A stretch of 64,000 nt of DNA, from assembly GCF_001548375.1 (NCBI RefSeq), contig NZ_AP017295.1, positions 3,940,501 to 4,004,500 of the forward strand. The letters run 5' to 3'. Shown piece after piece: positions 36,601-44,078 of this stretch (positions are counted from its first letter, which is position 1; every line of letters begins with the position of its first letter). The translations under genes were made by a program, and so were the position numbers. The notes beneath the pieces are model-generated. The model made no database searches. It was not told the origin of the DNA and was given only the letters and a program-made list of their open reading frames with translations. The DNA comes from Nostoc sp. NIES-3756 (GTDB lineage: Bacteria; Cyanobacteriota; Cyanobacteriia; Cyanobacteriales; Nostocaceae).

Positions 36601-37099
36601 CCTGCAAAATTTGTCGATAGTCTAAGGCGCTGCGGATGGTATTTGTAACTGTGTTCAGTAGCGACTCTTGCCGCAGTGTACGTGTCAATTCCCGCGTGCG
36701 TGCTTTGAGGACATTATGAGTGTCAAGGGCTTGGCGGACTACAGCTTTGAGTTCTTCAGCTTCCCAAGGTTTGGTGACATATTTGAATACTTTACCAGCG
36801 TTAATTGCTTCTACTAAGTCTTCTACGTCAGTGTAACCAGTTAAAATAATCCGAATAATATCTGGGTATTGTGTAGCTGTTAGGCTCAAAAATTCCGTAC
36901 CACTCATAATCGGCATTCGCTGATCGGAGATAATCACAGCGACATCTCCCTCTTGCGCCAGCAGATCCAGCGCCGCAGGGCCAGATATAGCCCTCAGCAC
37001 CTTGTAGTCACGATAGAAGGTGCGGTAAAGCAAGTCAAGGTTGTCTGGTTCATCGTCAACAACCAATATTTTAGGCTTACTGTTTACTGGGGATTTCAT
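33656..37099 (-). CDS. cyaC: CyaC-type adenylate cyclase: REC-GAF-GAF-HisKA-HATPase-REC-cyclase
   Basis: An 1147-residue hybrid sensor. Domains in order: receiver 1 with Asp59 (IISDQRMP); two GAF domains (about 165-310 and 335-490); histidine kinase with His520 (ISHEFRTP), N box NLLSNAMKF and G boxes DTGIGI and GSGLGLAL; receiver 2 with Asp839 (IITDLMMP); class III cyclase with metal-binding Asp961 (LFSDIVGFTQ) and MGDAILALYG. This order and length match CyaC of Anabaena and Spirulina, which makes cAMP under control of internal phosphorelay. The REC1-to-kinase-to-REC2 relay is inferred from that work. A dispersed hairpin repeat lies within the coding sequence at 34735-34779, in the linker before REC2. 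The upstream spacer holds a second copy. Confidence 0.95.
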   Translation of the reverse strand: MKSPVNSKPKILVVDDEPDNLDLLYRTFYRDYKVLRAISGPAALDLLAQEGDVAVIISDQRMPIMSGTEFLSLTATQYPDIIRIILTGYTDVEDLVEAINAGKVFKYVTKPWEAEELKAVVRQALDTHNVLKARTRELTRTLRQESLLNTVTNTIRSALDYRQILQAIVDTVGHMLEVDVCLLRPFQDGQLVNEGFTYQKTLPSATANIINDTAPLTLVAETVWETHEVQIIHDVAGDERIHSVQRRSDAFAAADIRSSLIVPLICQQELMAVLALHQCSQGRIWGEEEVQLVSMVADQAALALSQAYAYEQVRALAKRESLINTITTAIRSSLNPEDIFAAITQQLGQALQVDGCVLSLWTEEDEFVKCVGLYDSSQHGQYFRENHHHVTQELPESHTPILENPILQKILRTHEPVIITDINQAAWETKGFDLPLKMPAQSLMLVPLLADGKCIGSITLREGKKSRNWLASDIELTKAVAAQAAIAVQQANLYQKTREQAERLLQLDKQKTEFFQNISHEFRTPITLIQGPLESSVGAGEGLSYAQSAIALRNSRRLLRLVNQLLDLQRLDAGRMQPSFRPCDLVDFVSQIAESFRPYCEKKALNLVTQLDECPQVYIDMEKFDKVVYNLLSNAMKFTPEGGTITVKLESQGNHCILQVEDTGIGIVKEQIPYLFERFRQAEGSENRSYEGSGLGLALVKELVELHGGKVTVESVYGKGTTFTLWLLSGNTHLPTQQILDTPAELTTSRASVELADLELVETTPDDIHIHTTPHLARAERPATANSTHTILVVDDNPDLRTYVSDILRRSGYQVYTARNGYEGFGKAQEISPNLIITDLMMPLVTGVEMIRMIRNEDKIKGTPIILLTAKVDEETRIESTENGADAYLAKPFNDRELLAEVRNLLALKENEKRVLELNTYLTESVLKRFLPPALVSKAAAGALSLDLRPEPRLITVLFSDIVGFTQLANTLRSRRVAELLNEYLETMTRAVFDNGGTVDKFMGDAILALYGAPEELTPNEQVRRAVNTAKAMQRSLVQLNQRWRDQGIFDSHTDGGVQFRCGIHQGTAVVGMFGSAERADYTAIGPSVNIAARLQAAAVPGTILVSAAVADYLQDEEITKGSPLKLKGVDETVLTFVVKSELMANS
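34735..34779. repeat. Dispersed hairpin repeat inside cyaC
   Basis: The sequence GAGTGCTGTTAGCGGTAGCG followed by GGGCGTTCAGCCCGTGCT matches 37453-37497 upstream of the gene. Within it, GGGC and GCCC pair around GTTCA. In frame it encodes about LARAERPATANSTH in the linker between the kinase and REC2, where extra residues should be tolerated. Confidence 0.7.
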
Positions 37100-37552
37100 G
37101 CACCGCTTTCCTGCTGTAATGGCAGTCGGATAAAGGTTAATCTGATTGGGAAGGAATTTTTCACAGTAATTTGTCTCAATGGCTTCTCAAAACTGCCATA
37201 TGCGCTAGCGCTGTGCAATCGGTTCGTATATGAGCTTTTGCTTTACAGATTTGATACTGACTAACCAAATATTGCCTCACCTCCGATAAATAAAATTAAG
37301 TGTTACCCTATACATTCCTCAGTCTGGCGCTAAAACCAGATGAAGCTACATATTAAGTTTGCCCTTTGTCACCATTGCACTAACACATTTACGTAAATTT
37401 TATTTATGGCAGTTTTTTAGGGTAAAAAGTGAAGGAGAGACAAGGAAGTGAGGAGTGCTGTTAGCGGTAGCGGCGCGTTTAGCGCGTGCTGAGTGAAAGT
37501 ATTTAACCTCCTACCTCTTGCCTATGGACTGTTGACTAATGACCAATGACTA
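37100..37552. other. Divergent spacer between cyaC and the GNAT gene
   Basis: No gene. It must hold the cyaC promoter and probably that of the acetyltransferase. It also holds the hairpin repeat (37453-37497) and the beginning of the heptamer array that runs into the next start codon. I cannot point to a CRP-like operator with confidence. Confidence 0.6.
37453..37497. repeat. Dispersed hairpin repeat, intergenic copy
   Basis: GAGTGCTGTTAGCGGTAGCG followed by GCGCGTTTAGCGCGTGCT. It differs from the cyaC copy mainly in the stem: GCGC/GCGC replaces GGGC/GCCC, so pairing is kept. Confidence 0.7.
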
Positions 37553-37559
37553 ATGACTA
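37521..37559 (+). repeat. 7-bp tandem repeat (STRR) supplying the GNAT start codon
   Basis: Units CCTATGG, ACTGTTG, ACTAATG, ACCAATG, ACTAATG and an imperfect ACTATTA. The ATG of the acetyltransferase gene (37553) is the end of the fifth unit. Confidence 0.85.
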
Positions 37560-38266
37560 TTAAATCAATTTACAAGTCCAATTTTCTCAGTTGCTGTTTA
37601 GAATATTTGAGAAGATTTTATTTGAATAAGATTAATATTCAACTAACCTTGACATACTGGTTTTTTGATCCATCTCGCCGCAAGCCAGTTACAGCAGCAG
37701 CCGAGTCTGTTTCTCACCAATTCCGGGTTCGTGCTGCCACATCTGCTGATTTGACTGGTATTTCTCAGATTATTGCCGAAAGCTTTCATTCTCAGAATGG
37801 TTTCTGGGGATGGGCTTTTCCACTACTCCGTTTAGGTATTTATGAGGATTTCAGGCATCGCCTCCTGTCACCCGCTCCTCATCACCTCTGCTTGGTGGCT
37901 GTGGAAACTACCGATAATGGGATTGAGAAATTAGTAGGAACTGTAGAAATTGGTGTACGTTTTAATGATTACTGGACACAATCTGGTAAAAGTTTTCCTT
38001 ACTTGTCGAATTTAGCAGTTCATCCCAAATATCGTAGGCATGGGGTGGCTTCACAGTTACTTCTCAAATGTGAACAAGTCTCTCAGGAATGGGGATTTCA
38101 AGACTTGTACCTCCACGTTCTAGAAAATAACTACCAAGCACGGCAACTTTATTTTAAGCTGGGCTATCGCGTACACAAGGTTGATTCTCAGTGGAATAAT
38201 TTTTTCTTTAGGCGCTCTCAACAGATTCTGCTCCACAAACACGTCAATATTAATTCAGGTAGCTAA
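37553..38266 (+). CDS. GNAT-family N-acetyltransferase
   Basis: A 237-residue protein with the GNAT fold from about residue 60 (FRVRAATSADLTGISQIIAE). The acetyl-CoA pyrophosphate loop is clear in LAVHPKYRRHGVASQLL, followed by LYLHVLENNYQARQLYFKLG as motif B. An N-terminal extension of about 55 residues (Lys/Phe-rich, YLNKINIQLTLTYWFFDPSR) is outside the fold. The only ATG lies in a 7-bp repeat array. A shorter protein from a non-ATG codon inside the extension is possible. The substrate is unknown. It is divergent from cyaC. Confidence 0.8.
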   Translation: MTIKSIYKSNFLSCCLEYLRRFYLNKINIQLTLTYWFFDPSRRKPVTAAAESVSHQFRVRAATSADLTGISQIIAESFHSQNGFWGWAFPLLRLGIYEDFRHRLLSPAPHHLCLVAVETTDNGIEKLVGTVEIGVRFNDYWTQSGKSFPYLSNLAVHPKYRRHGVASQLLLKCEQVSQEWGFQDLYLHVLENNYQARQLYFKLGYRVHKVDSQWNNFFFRRSQQILLHKHVNINSGS

Positions 38267-39059
38267 ATTTTCTTATATGGTAGAAAAGTGGAGTGATGGC
38301 GATCGCCTCTAGGATAAATTGACATAGCTATTATGAAGATTCCATAATCTTGAGTAAATTTATCTTAGTTTATTATTCTCTATACAGAGTTTTTGATCAG
38401 CATTTTCTATCATCACCTTAATAGTTTGGTTAAAAGTTATGAGCTGATGAACTAAGACATTAACTAATAAAAGATGAATAGGATTGAAAGCCAGATTAAA
38501 AGAATAAATGCACTTGTATGCTGTGATTTTGCAACATTTCTAGCTCGTAGGGGTAGTAACTGTTCCTGATTCTATGAAAATAACTTTAGTGAAGTTGTAC
38601 TAAACTTCCTGTGGTATTGATGCCATTTATGTTTTTTATTGAATTTATATTCTTGCTAGCAAAATAGTATGAGGTTCATTATGTAATCTTCATATAAAAC
38701 ATGGATTTACTATATCCTTAGTGAAAACAAATCTAGTAGAATATGAAATTATGGTTTGATATCAATATCAGTAAAACTACCTTAAATAAGTTCCTAAATC
38801 CTTACAATAACTTATCATTAAATATGAACGACTTTATCAAAACTTTAAGAAAAAAAGTGCATAATCTAGAGACAATTTCGCTTAACTCACATACAATGTG
38901 ATTAACTAAATTAGTGATTGGTCTTAATTTATTTGTATCTTAGTTAAATTAAATAGCCAATTTATATTACTAAGAAACAATCAAGACAAAAGTGGATTTA
39001 ATCAAAAACTCTACTCTCAGTCTTTCAAGTAACTCAGTTATTCAAAAGTTTACACAAAC
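38267..39059. other. AT-rich spacer of about 0.8 kb
   Basis: No convincing gene. A 52-codon frame at 38743-38901 (MKLWFDINISKTTLNKFLNP and on) has no ribosome site and is probably chance. HIP1 site near 38299. A possible -10 element or leader for the next gene may lie near 38940-39000. I see no repeats. Confidence 0.4.
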
Positions 39060-39599
39060 ATGGATAGCGAAAAACTCCGACGCTATCAAGTCACTATGGT
39101 ATCAACTTATTACCCTGACACAAGTTGCGTTGACAATTTTGCCATACCAGATGAAACTGAGCAATCACATAGCTCAGACATTATGACGCTTCTACATAGT
39201 GGAAAAGTTTTTATCGTCAATAGTCGGAGACGGAATGGATTAATATTATTTAAACGCTACCATGCAGAATTTGCTGGCCCTGGTGCAGCTATTGGTGGAG
39301 ATTATGATTACGATTGTCAAATGGTAATACCTATAGGTAATCTTTCTTTACTAACACCCGAATCCTATGAAGAACGCCAAAAAGCTTACTTAATTAGACG
39401 GCAGTGGATTCGCTTAATTAAACAAATTACAGAAAATACAGTTCCTCAGCAGCGAGTGCAAAGGATTTTAGATCAATTTGAACAGTATTTTCCACCTGCA
39501 ACAGTGGCTGAATTGCCTGATATTGCTTTTGCTTTATTGGTGGGAGTACTACCGCAAACGGTGAATATGGTGCGCCGTTGGGGTAGTGAAACAGAATGA
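39060..39599 (+). CDS. Conserved-looking hypothetical protein
   Basis: A 179-residue soluble protein of no recognised family. The first half is strand-rich (RYQVTMVSTYYPDTS, GKVFIVNSRRRNGLILFKRY) with an acidic Gly/Asp/Tyr loop (GPGAAIGGDYDYDCQ). The second half is helical (SYEERQKAYLIRRQWIRLIK, VQRILDQFEQYFPPATVAEL). There is no signal peptide. A second Met (MVSTYYP) 12 residues in could be the start. No operon partner. Codon use is like its neighbours. Confidence 0.55.
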   Translation: MDSEKLRRYQVTMVSTYYPDTSCVDNFAIPDETEQSHSSDIMTLLHSGKVFIVNSRRRNGLILFKRYHAEFAGPGAAIGGDYDYDCQMVIPIGNLSLLTPESYEERQKAYLIRRQWIRLIKQITENTVPQQRVQRILDQFEQYFPPATVAELPDIAFALLVGVLPQTVNMVRRWGSETE

Positions 39600-39813
39600 G
39601 GGACAGATCAATTCAAAATTCAAGAACTTCTGAGGAGCAGTGACTAGGTAAATTAGTAGGGTGCGTCAGTACGAGAAACCTAGCTATACCAAGAAAGTAT
39701 TCATACTGAAGCACTCTACATTTTTGATATTTTGTTATCTGGAAGTCCCTCAGAAATTCATTCAACTGTAGAATTAGGTTGCGCTACGCTTAACCCAACC
39801 TAACGTACTTTAG

Positions 39814-40962
39814 CTAACCTCTAGCATCTCTTAAAACTGCTTGTATATGATTAAGTGTGCGTTGATTTTCTTCTGGGCTTCCTATAGTAATTCTTAATCC
39901 GCCACTAATTTGGCGTACTAAAGTTCCATAATTCCTGAGTTGTTGATGTAGGTTGTGTAATGTAGTGTCTGATGAATTTTCGCTATTTGGTTTCAAGCGT
40001 AGGAAGATAAAGTTGGCGGCGCTTTCAGAAACTATCAATTCTGGATATCCAGAGAAAGCAGTGATGAGTTTGGCGCGTTCCTCTAGGGTTTGGGGAATTG
40101 ACTTTAGTAGCGCGGCACGATTTTGTAAAGCGACTAGAGCCGAAGCAATAGAAAAACTAGGTAGATTGTAGGGTAAACGGACTTTTTCTAAAATAGCGAT
40201 CGCCTCTGGATGAGCGACACAATAGCCAACGCGCATGGCTGCTAACCGGAAAGCTTTGGAAAATGTGCGTAAAATTATCCAATTAGGACGCTGTTTTAAT
40301 TCACTAACGAGGGTATTTTGGCTAAACTCAAAGTAAGCTTCGTCAATTACTACTAAAATTTCTTCACTCAGACTTTTCAACCAAGTTAACTCCTTTGCGG
40401 TTAAAGGGTTAGCTGTTGGGGAGTTGGGATGAACGACAAACACCGCTCTAATAGGAGGATTTTGAGTTTGGGTAATGGCAGACTGGGCGGCTGTTAAATC
40501 GATTTCAAAATTTGTAGTATCCCTAGATACCGACGCTACAGGAATACCTAAAGTTTGTGCCAAAATCCCATACATAGAAAAAGTGGGATTGGCGACTAAA
40601 ATTGCTCCTTCTCCGCCTAAACACGTAGCAATTAATAAAGAACGGATTAACTCATCCGAACCATTACCAACAGAGATATTAGCGGCTGTAAATGGTGATG
40701 ATGAAAGATTAGCCGATTCATTGACATAATGGGCGATCGCACTTTTAAGCTCCTCATGTCCACCATCAGGATAACGATTACTTTCAATTACCTGTTGAAA
40801 TGTCCAAGCAAGCTTTTGTTTTAACTCAGATGGCAAATCATCAGGACTTTCATTTGTATCTAACCGATCTAATTGGGTGGGAACGGCTGCGCCTGTATCG
40901 CTGCTGAGGTGGGGTTTGTAGGCTGTAAATTGGGCTAAATCTGAGCGGATAAAAGGGAGCAT
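39814..40962 (-). CDS. hisC: Histidinol-phosphate aminotransferase
   Basis: A 382-residue fold-type I PLP aminotransferase of histidine biosynthesis (imidazole-acetol phosphate to histidinol phosphate, glutamate as donor). PLP lysine Lys236 is in [17 protein letters not shown]. Also visible are the N-terminal LDTNESP, the cofactor loop VGNGSDELI and the Asp-Tyr motif [10 protein letters not shown]. Length fits HisC. Cyanobacteria often have more than one HisC-like gene, so a broad aromatic aminotransferase is an alternative. Its leader is filled by ten 7-bp repeats starting 9 bases before the ATG, which leaves no Shine-Dalgarno sequence beyond GGGAG. Confidence 0.85.
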   Translation of the reverse strand: MLPFIRSDLAQFTAYKPHLSSDTGAAVPTQLDRLDTNESPDDLPSELKQKLAWTFQQVIESNRYPDGGHEELKSAIAHYVNESANLSSSPFTAANISVGNGSDELIRSLLIATCLGGEGAILVANPTFSMYGILAQTLGIPVASVSRDTTNFEIDLTAAQSAITQTQNPPIRAVFVVHPNSPTANPLTAKELTWLKSLSEEILVVIDEAYFEFSQNTLVSELKQRPNWIILRTFSKAFRLAAMRVGYCVAHPEAIAILEKVRLPYNLPSFSIASALVALQNRAALLKSIPQTLEERAKLITAFSGYPELIVSESAANFIFLRLKPNSENSSDTTLHNLHQQLRNYGTLVRQISGGLRITIGSPEENQRTLNHIQAVLRDARG

Positions 40963-40970
40963 AGTTTTTA

Positions 40971-41040
40971 GTCATTGGTCATTAGTCATTGGTCATTAGT
41001 CATTGGTCATTAGTCATTAGTCAATAGTCAACAGTCAAAC
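40971..41040. repeat. 7-bp tandem repeat (STRR), ten units upstream of hisC
   Basis: Units alternate GTCATTG and GTCATTA, then GTCATTA, GTCAATA, GTCAACA and GTCAAAC, ten in all. The whole hisC leader region consists of this array. Confidence 0.9.
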
Positions 41041-41070
41041 AGCTAAGGGTTTTGGACTATGGAGTATTAA

Positions 41071-41709
41071 CTATTGACTATGGACGAATAGGCAAATAGC
41101 TTGCCAGATTTCTTCCATCACATTGCCTAAAGCATGGTCGCTGTCTAGTTCTATTAATTCTACCCAAGGACGGTAACGAGCAAAATCGCGGCTGGCTGTG
41201 ATGGGGATAACTTCGTCTTGTTTACCGTGGAGAATCAAGGTGGGGATGGGGCGCTGTAAAAAGTCTTCTTGATATTGGGCTGCATCTGTGACGAAATTGT
41301 AACTCAAGGGTAATGTTTGCCCTTCGCCATAGTGGTACACCGGATAATACCCTTGTTGCCACCAATGTTGTACTGCTTCCTCCCCCAGTTTGGGCAACCA
41401 GTGAGATAGAAAGCCAAAAGCTGGCGCTAATAAAACTAGACGTTGCACCTGTGAATATTGCTGTGCAATGTGAGCAGCCGTTAAACCCCCTAAACTGGAA
41501 CCAATTAGTGTTACTGAAACAGAAGCATCAGGTAGAAGCGCCGCTACTTGTTGAATCTGGCGTGTGATAGTTAACTCAGAAAATCCCCCAGTATTGAGGT
41601 CAGGAATTGTTATCTGTGTATCAATTTGGGCAAACCGCTCACTAATATCCTGCGCTTTAGCAGATTGAGGGCTAGAAGCAAAGCCGTGGAGGTAGATGTA
41701 TTTGGTCAT
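41071..41709 (-). CDS. YqiA/YcfP-type alpha/beta-hydrolase (esterase)
   Basis: A 212-residue serine hydrolase. It starts MTKYIYLHGFASSPQSAKA, the oxyanion-hole region typical of the YqiA group. The nucleophile elbow is LIGSSLGG (Ser72), the acid is in LHGKQDEVIP and the His in DSDHALG. YqiA-type enzymes hydrolyse short acyl or acyl-CoA-like esters, and the natural substrate is unknown. It sits between gor and hisC on the same strand, with repeat-filled gaps. Confidence 0.8.
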   Translation of the reverse strand: MTKYIYLHGFASSPQSAKAQDISERFAQIDTQITIPDLNTGGFSELTITRQIQQVAALLPDASVSVTLIGSSLGGLTAAHIAQQYSQVQRLVLLAPAFGFLSHWLPKLGEEAVQHWWQQGYYPVYHYGEGQTLPLSYNFVTDAAQYQEDFLQRPIPTLILHGKQDEVIPITASRDFARYRPWVELIELDSDHALGNVMEEIWQAICLFVHSQ

Positions 41710-41715
41710 AGGGAG

Positions 41716-41768
41716 TGACAGTTAACAGTTAACATCACCTGATAACTGTTAACTGATAACTGATTAAC
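41716..41768. repeat. 7-bp tandem repeats (STRR) overlapping the end of gor
   Basis: Units AGTTAAC, GATAACT, GTTAACT, GATAACT and GATTAAC. The last unit contains the complement of the TAA that ends the glutathione reductase gene. Confidence 0.75.
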
Positions 41769-43143
41769 GCATAGTGACAAATTCTTCGGCGGCGGAGGGG
41801 TGAATACCGACGGTAGCGTCGAAGTCTTTTTTGGTTGCTCCCATTTTGACAGCGATCGCTACACCTTGGATAATTTCCGCAGCATCTTCACCTACCATGT
41901 GAGCGCCTAAAACTTTGTCGGTGTTGACATCAACTACCAACTTCATTATTGTCCGCTCTTGTTTGCCTGTGAAACTATGGTACATGGGGCGGAAGCGGGT
42001 ACGGTATATTTTTATAGCCTCGTCACCAAATTTTTCCCGTGCTTCGGCTTCCGTTAGCCCGACTGTGGAGGCTTGTGGGTTAGAAAATACGGCAGTAGGT
42101 ACGGTTGCGTGGCTGAACTCTCGGCGGTTGTTGCCAAACTCACTATCGGCAAAGGCGCGACCTTCGCCAATGGCTACAGGAGTTAGGTTTAAGCGGTCGG
42201 TGACATCACCAACAGCAAAGATATTTGGTTGGCTGGTTTGGCTGTATTCGTTCACAGCAATGGCACTTTCGGTATTATATCCAGGCCCTTCTATATCAGC
42301 GCCAACAACTTCAACACCAGCATTTTCCAAACCCAGTCCATCTACGTTAGGAACTCTACCTGTAGCTACTAAAAATACATCGGCAATGATTGGTTCTTGA
42401 TTTTCGCCAGATAAGCTAATTTTTAACCCTTCTGGGACTTTTTCAACTGCCGTGACTACGTTGTTGGGAATAATCCGAATACCATGATTGATCATCCCTT
42501 CCTGAATTTCGGTACGGATGTCTTCATCAAAACCTTTTAAGATTTTGTCCCCTCTGGTAATTTGAGTGACTTCGGAACCCAAACCACGCATAATACCTGC
42601 AAATTCTGTACCGATGTAACCCGAACCGATGATGGCAATGTGTTTTGGTTGGGTTTTGAGGTGAAAGATTTCGTTGGAAGTGATGCCATATTCCATACCT
42701 GGTAGGTCTGGTTTGATAGGACGACCACCAACGGCAATTAAAATTTTATCGGCAGTATATTTGCGATCGCCTACTTCCACTGTATGAGGATCTACCAAAG
42801 TAGCACGACCAGAGATTAGTTCCACACCCGCCTTTTCCAAAAAGCTGATGTGCAGTTGTGACAGCCGCCGGACTTCCTTATCTATAGATGTAATAAAATG
42901 TTCCCAATTTAATTCTGCCTTCCCAACTTGCCAACCATAGCCGGCTGCATCCTCAAACAAAGCCGGGAAGTGAGAACCGTAAACCATGAGTTTTTTAGGT
43001 ACACAACCCCGAATAACACAGGTTCCCCCAACTAGATCATTTTCAGCGATCGCAACTTTTGCCCCATAGCTTGCAGCCCGTTTAGAAGCAGCCAAACCTC
43101 CAGAACCTGCACCAATGACGAACAAGTCATAATCAAAAGTCAT
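41764..43143 (-). CDS. gor: Glutathione reductase
   Basis: A 459-residue NAD(P)H-dependent flavoprotein disulfide reductase that recycles oxidised glutathione. FAD-binding VIGAGSGGLAASKRA at the start, redox-active pair Cys42/Cys47 in GGTCVIRGCVPKK, a second dinucleotide-binding motif IIGSGYIGTEFAG, FAD contact VFAVGDVT, and the catalytic C-terminal HPSAAEE (His448). Cyanobacterial GR from Anabaena is known to differ from others in its NADPH-binding loop, which fits the TRGDKILKGFD stretch here. It protects against oxidative stress in the cytoplasm. Confidence 0.92.
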   Translation of the reverse strand: MTFDYDLFVIGAGSGGLAASKRAASYGAKVAIAENDLVGGTCVIRGCVPKKLMVYGSHFPALFEDAAGYGWQVGKAELNWEHFITSIDKEVRRLSQLHISFLEKAGVELISGRATLVDPHTVEVGDRKYTADKILIAVGGRPIKPDLPGMEYGITSNEIFHLKTQPKHIAIIGSGYIGTEFAGIMRGLGSEVTQITRGDKILKGFDEDIRTEIQEGMINHGIRIIPNNVVTAVEKVPEGLKISLSGENQEPIIADVFLVATGRVPNVDGLGLENAGVEVVGADIEGPGYNTESAIAVNEYSQTSQPNIFAVGDVTDRLNLTPVAIGEGRAFADSEFGNNRREFSHATVPTAVFSNPQASTVGLTEAEAREKFGDEAIKIYRTRFRPMYHSFTGKQERTIMKLVVDVNTDKVLGAHMVGEDAAEIIQGVAIAVKMGATKKDFDATVGIHPSAAEEFVTMR

Positions 43144-43183
43144 AATAACCTAACATATTTTTGCTGACTCTTTAAATTTAACA

Positions 43184-43232
43184 GTTGACAGTTGAGTGTT
43201 GAGTGTTGAGTGTTGAGTGTTGACTGTTAACT
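43184..43232. repeat. 7-bp tandem repeat (STRR), GTTGAGT type
   Basis: Seven units: GTTGACA, GTTGAGT four times, GTTGACT and GTTAACT. Located upstream of gor. The next 80 bp (about 43281-43320) hold CTCTGCGTACCTCTGCGC and CCGCGACCCTCCGCGTT phrases, another dispersed repeat. Confidence 0.85.
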
Positions 43233-43369
43233 GCTGAAAACATATTTGGGGGGCAAAGCAAATACCTATAAAATATCTCTGCGTACCTCTGCGCTAACCT
43301 CCGCGACCCTCCGCGTTAAAAAAGCTAAGATTTATGAGAATCATCCCATAAATCCAACTTTGCTTGAGT

Positions 43370-43978
43370 CTAACAAACAGCCAACTTACCCCAAGCGACA
43401 TAAGGTAACTTACTAGCTGTTACGCGAACTTGCTCACTATTCGCCACCAACTGACCGCAAGCATCCCAAACCCCCGTAGTGAAAGCGCTTCTGGTTCCTT
43501 CACTAATAGTAACTGGGGCGCTGTAATCACCAACTTGCACCTGTAGGGTTTCTAAATCTATGCTGACTGGCGCTTGAGGATTAGCTGCGACTAAATCTTG
43601 CAGTTGTTTCACAATTGCCTCGTCTGCTGTCACACAAGGAATACCTATTGCTACGCAATTACCGAAAAATATTTCCGCAAAGCTTTCGCCTATAATTCCT
43701 TGAATCCCCCACTTTGCTAGGGCTTGCGGTGCATGTTCCCGCGATGAACCACAACCAAAGTTGCGGTTAACTATTAAAATAGTTGCACCTTGATACTGGG
43801 GTTTATCAAAAGCATGTTCACCTTTTAAGGCTGTGCGGTCATCAACAAACGCACCTTCACCCAACCCATCAAAGGTAATGGCTTTGAGATAACGAGCAGG
43901 AATGATGCGATCAGTATCTATATCATTACCCACCAAAGGTATACCACGACCTATAACTTGTTTAACTTCGCTGACCAT
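43370..43978 (-). CDS. leuD: 3-isopropylmalate dehydratase small subunit
   Basis: A 202-residue small (swivel-domain) subunit of isopropylmalate isomerase, leucine biosynthesis. The family hallmarks are [14 protein letters not shown] near the N-terminus and [15 protein letters not shown] with the conserved Cys and Arg in the middle. The length is normal. It lies directly downstream of leuC on the same strand, so the two form an operon, but the 99-bp gap contains a 7-bp repeat array. Confidence 0.93.
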   Translation of the reverse strand: MVSEVKQVIGRGIPLVGNDIDTDRIIPARYLKAITFDGLGEGAFVDDRTALKGEHAFDKPQYQGATILIVNRNFGCGSSREHAPQALAKWGIQGIIGESFAEIFFGNCVAIGIPCVTADEAIVKQLQDLVAANPQAPVSIDLETLQVQVGDYSAPVTISEGTRSAFTTGVWDACGQLVANSEQVRVTASKLPYVAWGKLAVC

Positions 43979-44043
43979 AATTGTAATTTTTTAGCTGAAT
44001 AAATATTAGGGGCGTGTCAGTTATCAGTTATTAGATGATGTTC

Positions 44044-44078
44044 ACTGATAACTGATAACTGTTAACTGTTAACTGTCT
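44044..44078. repeat. 7-bp tandem repeat (STRR) in the leuC-leuD gap
   Basis: Units ACTGATA twice, ACTGTTA twice and ACTGTCT, with related GTTATCA phrases at about 44021-44033. It abuts the leuC stop codon. Confidence 0.85.

Noticed and set aside
38743..38901. 52-codon frame in the AT-rich spacer
   Set aside because: No ribosome site, composition typical of chance AT-rich frames.
38992..39186. 64-codon frame overlapping the start of the 39060-39599 gene
   Set aside because: Overlaps a better frame, starts with TTG/GTG-type context and has no protein-like pattern.
40971..41040. Considered as a CRISPR array
   Set aside because: Units are 7 bp without spacers, so it is a simple tandem repeat. 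No CRISPR-like repeat-spacer pattern or cas gene was seen in the window.
41915..42400. 161-codon frame opposite glutathione reductase
   Set aside because: Antisense shadow of a well-supported gene, with no domain-like sequence.
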